Shown: positions 55,601 to 60,040 of the stretch, piece by piece
Numbering within the stretch: position 1 is the stretch's first letter
How the letters are laid out: each line of letters opens with the position of its first letter
Origin: Gelatoporia subvermispora B
Taxonomy: Eukaryota > Basidiomycota > Agaricomycetes > Polyporales > Gelatoporiaceae
Assembly: GCA_000320605.2 (NCBI GenBank)
Contig: KB445832.1
Location: 1 to 60,040 of the forward strand
DNA length: 60,040 nt
Direction of reading: 5' to 3'
Program-made: the position numbers and the translations under genes
The notes under the pieces: generated by a model
Database searches by the model: none
What the model was told of the DNA's origin: nothing
Seen by the model: the letters and a program-made list of their open reading frames with translations, nothing else

Positions 55601-57165
55601 TAATCAATATGATTGAGAATCAGCCATTCCAATGCTGCCAACACCTTGTGCTTTCGCACCAACAGTGGAGTTCGCTTGAAGTCATTCTCCGTAGGAGGAC
55701 GAGACCCTATGAACAGTATAACAAGACATTCATCCAAGTCTGAGGGAGGCGGAGGAAGTTTGTCATAAAATCTTTCAACCGGCTGAGAAAATACAACAGC
55801 GTTTCCCGACAACTTTCGCTGCCCTTGCGACAACTTGACCACACATGCATTGTGCCTGCGACGACTGATAACAAGTTTCTCTACAAAGTTCAAACAGCTT
55901 AGTTCTGGGGGCACATCGCCAATCCAAAGACCATTTGCTAATGCATTGACAGGCATTTTATGGCGCTTCAGCGACGAAAGACACGACGCACAACACTGGA
56001 ATCGCTGCAAGCCATCTATAGTGGGCAACCCTGCTGCACATAACAATGGACCATCGATTTCGCGTGATACTTCTTCAGCCTTGCAGCGCGGGTGCATCGC
56101 AGCTAGATCTCCAGACCTGCACAGTATAGATAGATTTGGAACATTGCACCGGTCGAGAACACTGATTGACCTCTTGGGTACCAATCGCGCGCAAACAGCA
56201 CATACAGCATCCTGTACTTCTTCAGAGCGGATTCCTGTAGCAAATTCTCGGACAATGTCAGCCATATCTGCTGGGTGAGTGGGCTTCGGTGGAAATGTTG
56301 TTGTAGTTTCTGCGCAAGTGGAAACATTGACAACAGGAGCTTCTGCCCAAGGTATCTTCTCAAACACAACATAACAACACAAACAGGAAGAGTTACATAT
56401 GTGCTGCTGCAGCGCAATGCCTAGATTGTTCACGGACATACCAAACACGCGCAGGCCATGATATCGTGCAAGCTCATGGAGACCTGACCCTGGAAGAAAT
56501 GTAGACAACAGTGCTACATCAGCACGATAGACAACCATGCGGACAGCATCAAGATGTTCCAGCTTGGATATGTCCCCAAGGATGAACCTGAAGACAAGAA
56601 ATTGAAGTGGGTTGTCAATTGTCCCATACAGCATTGGAACACTATCCATAACAGTGGCCACAATACGAGCATGGCGCCTGGAGGCACCACCGCCGACAAC
56701 GGGCTTTATAGCAGCATGATATGGCTTTATTCGATGTCTGTTAATGTTGTTTATTGCTTGTATCGCAAACTGTACTATCAGTATTGCAAAAATATGTATG
56801 TTGAGCACGATGGCAAACAACAGTGACGAAGCACTGGCTGAACAGCTTGAACAGGTCATGCATAGCGCACAGTTTGAACAGGTCATACAAGTCGCACAGG
56901 GTGAACAGGGTATACGGATCGCACGGGTTGAACAGGATATACGGATCGCACGGGTTGAACAGGTTCCACAAATCGCACGGGTTGAACAGGTTCCACAAAT
57001 CGCACGGGTTGAACAGGGCATACAAATGCCACGGGTAGAGCAACAAACAGTGCATACCAATGTGATTATCAAGAAAAGTGCGAATGCGCACACCATAGCT
57101 GTTACTAGCCGGGTCCGTATAGTGTTTGGTTTGGATACAATGTCAGCACAATTCATAATTGACAT
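49690..57165 (-). CDS. Helitron Rep-helicase polyprotein with C-terminal ubiquitin-protease-like domain
   Basis: One uninterrupted frame of ~2490 aa. Numbering here follows the open frame from 57219 (TTG); the first ATG is 57165 (residue 19) and translation may start further in. In order: a Cys/Thr-rich repeat (~60-125); DUF6570-like region with C-x-x-C pairs (~330-560); Helitron_like_N; the HUH motif LHLHLLLW with His891 and His893; the Rep tyrosines MYISDYVTK (Tyr1093, Tyr1097); a PIF1-family helicase with Walker A GGMAGTGKS (Lys1622), Walker B VFIDEVSM, LAGDFAQLPLP, and CLSRSS (motif VI). The last ~270 residues read STNYSCAYDAL (Cys2241), two C-x-x-C pairs (CQSC, CSQCG) and GGGSHFTARY (His2459) with a Trp-Phe-His-Asp-Gly, as in C19 ubiquitin proteases. 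It should drive rolling-circle transposition; all catalytic residues are present. Confidence 0.9.
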   Translation of the reverse strand: MSIMNCADIVSKPNTIRTRLVTAMVCAFALFLIITLVCTVCCSTRGICMPCSTRAICGTCSTRAICGTCSTRAIRISCSTRAIRIPCSPCATCMTCSNCALCMTCSSCSASASSLLFAIVLNIHIFAILIVQFAIQAINNINRHRIKPYHAAIKPVVGGGASRRHARIVATVMDSVPMLYGTIDNPLQFLVFRFILGDISKLEHLDAVRMVVYRADVALLSTFLPGSGLHELARYHGLRVFGMSVNNLGIALQQHICNSSCLCCYVVFEKIPWAEAPVVNVSTCAETTTTFPPKPTHPADMADIVREFATGIRSEEVQDAVCAVCARLVPKRSISVLDRCNVPNLSILCRSGDLAAMHPRCKAEEVSREIDGPLLCAAGLPTIDGLQRFQCCASCLSSLKRHKMPVNALANGLWIGDVPPELSCLNFVEKLVISRRRHNACVVKLSQGQRKLSGNAVVFSQPVERFYDKLPPPPSDLDECLVILFIGSRPPTENDFKRTPLLVRKHKVLAALEWLILNHIDYADLTISHENLKLYPDDSPPVAVVHRCADGQVEAEAQASFEADGDRGTEVGPCPFAVQGLTGAEVATMTHDVRVAIAVKHLKENNPVLVYGHSDRPDSTYNNPSLFPSMFPWLFPYGLGGFGNILQVRKINHAGHIKWVVMYHDRRFQIDEYCLYILFNHQQVKDATRAGYLVTDRLNFNDVSAKLLNLDRCALDAIIERGQQKQSIAPKNDAERQCFDVLSVINHMCGHVQGSNVARQYQRNEIRALMYREGLPVIFITFAPVDFKNALCLYYCGEKVDLGSFGAVLESYEQRSRAVATNPVACARFFDVTVRMFVRHILRYPSNNKSPGLFGPTKAYYGTVESQGRLALHLHLLLWITSSLSPSEIRERVMAQEPEFCSAMIAWLESCQQGEFNTGELAEIGARIKLRKDGSVGSGDLPTIPSDMQHGSERNWEDPTCMLPPPPKHFRDEKELSSWYQHLQEVADEVVFLSNQHDPKHSKGCIRGPENYCRARFPREIINETHFDKETGAIHLRKREAWINTFSNVLSYLLRCNTDVTSLLSGSAARAVIMYISDYVTKSSLKTYSIFESVRLIQDKQLSIIATSKSSQENARSMLTKIVNSLTARQEIGGPMLCAYLLGQPDHYTSHVFKPVFWYTYVREVDAAFGEASCNSITSQGDHEEDGSADTVVIGRGSRGKLVPLRKVDDYRLRPAAYEACSLYKYLSCTTIKKLSGGDNSTPTDSGPDSQCEDNGLQDDTMRQSLARFLPPHPHERSHRVVSVKPGKEWTLNFCGGGLPRSDKGDRNEYCKFMMTLFVPWRSGGDLKAVSESWNEAFERCSVTIKPSDLQVINNFNLLYECRDARDEFHANRQAARNQYGEIIPQRSTGSVQSQQNIAAREVVDCDMGDDNTVQIPPGIDVVGRKTATRNAKMLEMREILRLKGWGLPAELPRAVRSDVAIVLPHEFVNGNFMSVAHWRNVLTAERSNVLATRQTSTSAKSTTSIGVPPVVNPSLASFRQQGVSEYNLTGTVRVMAEEELNIRVESGNHGVVRREEDLREHIVGMFNLNNEQARAFRIICAKLMGLRSEPLLMYLGGMAGTGKSQVLHACIAFLRDRNELRRFLMMAPTGSAAANVDGSTYHSVLGLTQANDDPDAMTLSSLSKIRGRLEFVDMVFIDEVSMLSCSALYKISALMCKAMANTSQPFGGKSVVLAGDFAQLPLPGQGALPLYSHRVGLFSEGISLVAQTASIGKAIWHQVTTVVILRENMRQRGASDDDVRFRTCLDNMRYGACTPEDITHLRKRITARRIGCPRLTEARFRGVSVITSFNAHRDVLNEMGCERYALDSETNLVSFHSHDTWPLTRQRANTKKQVRDEASVFDPVRTSSVIPELLQTALWRLPPVCTEHVPGMLNLAVGMPVLLKNNEATELCATNGAEGVVVGWDSTTDDSNRRFLRTVFVRLTSPPRSVQIPGLPLNVIPVTTKKTRVKCLLPNDQVVTIDREQPMILPNFAMTDFCSQGRTRVTNVVDLHNCKNSLSMYTCLSRSSSYDGTLIIREFDTKKITSGTSGNLRREYRELELLDFITLLREEHRLPDGFPVGTRSACIQAFQLWKGKHFVPPRVHGALSWASEDPSHLHPPENLPQWRLVSKVDSRKRSADPPPNNVAKKVKHSSDITDIVTDQVVTMSPQNGTHDVMHGNTYFALSNFVARGSQWDSTNYSCAYDALVTILWNLRADRGAFYFSNICPAGTIMNDLEKQFSECSNVGQNLEIARDRIRDCLSQSQPRLFPRTGPEFCAVADVAEHLFDGMVANVVQVVQCQSCAYRMEESTSCVVWNFYAEYWRFNNPDLAPSMPVENIRIDKLLNNLLNSCPGRICSQCGAKVNVAVHHIETPWILFVELPVASQDAQSFVIPRSVELDHTPPVRTWKLAGIVYGGGSHFTARYCDTSGKLWFHDGISTGSSCISEGFLTDVDLYSAYGRQACLVMYIA
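56868..57050. repeat. 27 bp minisatellite inside the Helitron N-terminal coding region
   Basis: About seven units like GAACAGGTTCCACAAATCGC followed by ACGGGTT, period 27. In the Helitron frame it gives a C-S-T-R-A-I-C repeat; in the opposite strand a G-I-R-I-A-R-V-E-Q repeat. Being a multiple of three it keeps both frames open, which is why a long antisense ORF (56744-57268) exists. Confidence 0.9.
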
Positions 57166-57300
57166 GAACGCAACTCGTACTGTTCTCCCAAGGAGCTCTC
57201 CAGTAACACTAGCAGTCAAGGGTGAAGGTGGACGGATCAGTGGAAGTGGAGAACAATGGAAAATTTAGAAATGTTGGTGGTGGATGAAGAAAGAGGTAAA

Positions 57301-58730
57301 GAGAGGGAAATTTGTCATCAGACTCTGTGGGACATATATATATGGGTAAATATATATGGGCATATTGTGCACCGGCAAAGTGTTGCGCAATGTTTAGCCC
57401 ATCACATGTTTCATAATCATTCATCCTCATCACATGATAAACATTGTAACTTCATATCACGTGCTTGGATGAGCCGCAATGCCATTACCTCCTTGCTCCT
57501 CCCTGCCCTTACTGACACTACAGCCTTTATGGCCCAGAGGTTCATGGAGCACCCAGATCTTGGATGCAGCTCGAATACATGTTCACAATTCCACCTGACA
57601 CTGCAAACATGCACCTCTGCGTCTGTTAGTTCCTTTGAAAACATCCACCATCTACACAGCACACGGGAGCAGGAAGATGTCAAGGTGCAAACTTCTGTCA
57701 TACAGTGAATTTTCCAATACCACTGAGTCTTTACATGTCTTCTATGGTGCGAGAACTAGCAGAATAACAATTGAAAGATGTCCCGACTGTCAAAAACATT
57801 TGCAAGGAAGTTTATAATATGTATAACAGATATTCCAGTATATTGTATTCACGTGCATGTGTGCATGGAAGAACAAGGAACGCACTTCACTCTTGCACCA
57901 TATCCGTTCCACGAACCAAGGCCTAAAAGGACGCGGGCTGCAACGTTGATGATGCCACACATGTTCATATTTCGAAAGTTAAGCTTCCACATTCCACGAA
58001 TGACCAACATGTTCTTAACTCAATTTCATACTATACGTATACACATGATTGATGGTATAGTAAATCTCAAACCATTTGCACACCTGTGAACACTGGTAGA
58101 TTGACAAACTATGACCACCTGCGTCACAAGCTACTTTTGACCATCAGCAAGGTGCGATCTCACTTGACGAACCCTCTTATATTGATAACGTCACACACAT
58201 ATTTCTGCTACTACGGCGATTTGTCCTTACGTTTTGCTCGATTTATCAGGCATATTTCGACGCCCCCGGCCATGCACTGAAAGCCCGTTCCGCTACACAA
58301 CTTCTACACACTAATCTATCGCTTGGACACTTCACATGCCCATTTTCTTACAATTCGAGATCCTGGTATTTTGTTATCAGACGAGCGAATGTTTCATGCC
58401 GTAGCGAAAGAACTGTGTTCTGTATCCTATTCCGAATCTCATTCCCAAACTACATAATATCATCGAACCATGGCCAAAAATGACAATTGACGGATTCTAC
58501 CACATTTTGCTTCTGTCCCTCGACGTTATCGAATTTTCTCATCGCGGTCAGCATTCTCGATGAAACAAACTCTCGAACTCGCTTATCGAACTTCATAATT
58601 TTCTCACAGGGCGGCGAAAGTTTGCGTCCTCTAACGGCTTCCAGGCCTGGCTGTTAGGTGTTTGGACCGGAGTCAACATCTGATCTCTGTCTCTCATCCT
58701 GAAATCCTGAGGCGGCTGTGACCTGTGTTC
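57301..58730. other. Region between Helitron and HicA-like gene; weak ORF only
   Basis: An ORF at 57778-58089 (+) contains EPRPKRTRAATLMMPHMF, but there is no splice or promoter support and no family match. Nothing else was recognised. Confidence 0.35.
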
Positions 58731-58753
58731 TCTTCCTCTCTCTCTCTCTCTCC
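58731..58753 (+). promoter_or_regulatory. CT-rich tract upstream of the HicA-like gene
   Basis: TCTCTC run of ~23 bp about 110-130 bp before ATG 58861; pyrimidine tracts like this are common near fungal transcription starts. A comparable tract precedes the 772-3573 gene. Confidence 0.5.
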
Positions 58754-58860
58754 TAACTTCAAGTCTATACCAAGATCTCTTGTCGACAGCTTGGACCGTC
58801 AACATCCAACGACCTAGCTACTCGTCTCCCCCACACTGTCAGCAACCAACAGCCACTGAG

Positions 58861-59312
58861 ATGTCGTCGAAGATTGCTGTGAAGACCAGGATTTATGCGG
58901 TAGGTGTTCTGTATTGGTTCATCAGCGCTGTCTAACGTTTTCTGTAGATATGGCAGAAAATATGGGATCACAGCGTGACCCACATCACCTGGCAGGAGTT
59001 CTGCCGCATCGTTACGAAAGGGAAGTGCGGGTCAGTCAGGGGGGATGGATCTCGCGTCAGATTATATCACAACGAACGAACGTTCATTATGCATAATGTA
59101 AGTTTTTCTCTTGGATGTTTGTGTTACAGGATGTTAACATGTTGTGAAAGGCGCATGGCAAGGCAAAGGACAACAGGCTATCTACTGCCGGGTAAGTTCA
59201 TGTCTGCGCTGATATCTATCTTCGTCTTCACACTTACATATTTTCAAGATTGCGAAGTGCGCTTCAGGAGCACATGTTGTGGGATGCGGATATGTTTGTC
59301 CTGCGCGAGTAA
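58861..59312 (+). CDS. HicA-like (dsRBD-fold) small protein, four exons, 97 aa
   Basis: Exons 58861-58899, 58948-59097, 59151-59191, 59249-59312 join in frame (phases 0, 0, 2; donors GTAGGT, GTAAGT, GTAAGT). The protein starts MSSKIAVKTRIYA, then HITWQEFCRIVTKGKCGSVR, GDGSRVRLYHNERTFIMHN, AHGKAKDNRLS and LRSALQEHMLWDADMFVLRE. This order (hydrophobic helix; G-x-G-S-x-V-x-F; a strand ending in His followed by x-H-G; C-terminal helix and W-x-x-x-x-F) is that of HicA-like domain proteins found in agaricomycetes. Bacterial HicA binds and cuts RNA with a conserved His in G-S-H; that residue is Arg here, so RNA cleavage is not supported. Intron 2 contains a second acceptor (TTACAG) that would give an early stop, so alternative splicing may control output. 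Confidence 0.65.
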
Positions 59313-60040
59313 TTGAAAAGTTTGTAATTTAGCTGGGATAAAGTACCAAGGCCAAGGCCGCACATGCAAACAGTTTCCATTTGTAATGTAGTTATCCCGT
59401 CATATTCGCCATTCAGAGCTGTGCATCTTGTAAAACGAGGAATGTTCTCACTAATGTTTGTGCGCACAAAGCTTCGATCAAGTTCACTGTCCATGATGTT
59501 TGGATTGTGGAACCATGAAGAGCTGAACGAACAAACGAGCAAGATATATTGTGTCGTAAATATCCTGCGTACATACGAAACGTTAACTACTGCCTACTTC
59601 TATGCAACAGCCTGCGGGTTGAGCTGAACTGATGAACCGACCCAAGGCAAAAACCGCTTCCAGGGCAATCCGCTTCGAATTGCTAGTGCTGCAAAATCCT
59701 AGCGGACGCGACAACCTAACATGAAACCTACCAACAGGAACAGATCACATAACAAGTAACAAGCACAATACCAAGAAAAAGAAACAAGATCAACAGGCCG
59801 CGAGGGAACAGCGAACAGGAATCAGTAGAAAATGTGAGCAGAGGAACAAAACACATAGAAAAACATAGAAATAGAGGAACAATAAGAATGTCCGCATGGA
59901 ACGGAAACTGACGTTGCACGTGCATGTGGGGTAACGCGTCACACACACGTGATGGTTCACGTGAGGGCGTGATATCGGTCACAGGGTGAATGTCGTGTCT
60001 GTATGTAAACCAAGCTGACATAAGAATGTCCGCTTGGAAC
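59313..60040. other. Right edge, no gene; 22 bp direct repeat
   Basis: ATAAGAATGTCCGC followed by A/T-TGGAAC occurs at 59881-59903 and 60018-60040; the second, cut by the window edge, is the reverse complement of bases 33-45 of the window. It is part of the same dispersed repeat as the ends of the 1-6142 segment. Confidence 0.6.

Larger units (their letters stand above)
49690..57300 (-). mobile_element. Helitron, apparently autonomous; ends not located
   Basis: Defined by the intact Rep-helicase gene. The 5' TC end should be above 57219 and the 3' hairpin/CTRR end below 49690; neither could be fixed by eye, so the coordinates given are those of the gene plus its leader. AT-rich TATA-like words lie at 57330-57355 (minus). 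Confidence 0.7.

Noticed and set aside
49690..57219. Start of the Helitron frame at 57219
   Set aside because: The codon there is TTG; the first in-frame ATG is at 57165, so that was used.
56744..57268. Plus-strand ORF of 174 aa with R-V-E-Q repeats
   Set aside because: Antisense of the Helitron leader minisatellite; no promoter or splice support. Kept only as a finding.
59881..60040. Possible telomere at the right edge
   Set aside because: No TTAGGG-type repeats; only a 22 bp dispersed repeat.
1..60040. tRNA and rRNA genes
   Set aside because: None recognised by eye; a covariance-model scan would be needed to exclude tRNAs.

Overview
The window looks like nuclear DNA of a filamentous basidiomycete, most likely an Agaricomycete. 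Support: very many short introns (about 38-75 bp) with GTRNGT donors and CTAA/CTGA-like branch sites, CT-rich tracts upstream of genes, an F-box/nucleotidyltransferase-fold gene pair, and an intact Helitron of the DUF6570 / Helitron_like_N / PIF1 type. No species can be named from sequence alone. Exon models below were built by hand from splice signals, frame and paralogue comparison; no search was run. The two N runs (13904-14196, 42492-42948) are each flanked by near-identical direct copies of about 0.65 and 0.80 kb, so they look like unmerged overlapping contig ends of a heterozygous assembly.

Layout. 1-6142: a region bracketed by a ~38 bp inverted repeat and carrying one six-exon gene of unknown function (838 aa, minus strand, all coding introns in phase 1), a CT-rich upstream tract and a 141 bp tandem duplication. 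6.2-8.8 kb: a TA-flanked MITE and a two-exon gene. 9.4-20.9 kb: several members of one divergent, intron-rich family, called AF here ('array family'), on both strands. 21.8-24.5 kb: a 14-exon forkhead gene. 25.6-29.8 kb: three members of a second small family (T) plus palindromes and a 35 bp tandem repeat. 31-46.4 kb: the densest AF region. It includes an inverted syntenic pair of blocks, each an F-box/nucleotidyltransferase-fold gene (A1, A2) followed by an AF gene in the same order, and a 119 bp satellite. 47.4-48.3 kb: a fourth T gene. 49.7-57.2 kb: a Helitron with one uninterrupted Rep-helicase ORF ending in a ubiquitin-protease-like domain. 58.9-59.3 kb: a four-exon gene for a HicA-like (dsRBD-fold) protein.

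The main new observation is the AF family. Ten copies share a C-terminal motif of the form [DH]-[ILVF]-[VIM]-x-x-x-[CAVG]-x-[LIV] with flanking beta-rich segments, an upstream valine-rich strand segment and partly conserved intron positions and phases; up to eight more pieces are fragments or candidates. Many copies have a TATA-like box 45-105 bp before the start codon. Some copies are complete, others are fragments or have lost splice donors, and the companion F-box genes carry a stop codon (A1) or a frameshift (A2). This fits a birth-and-death gene cluster in a repeat-rich part of the genome. What AF proteins do cannot be read from the sequence.
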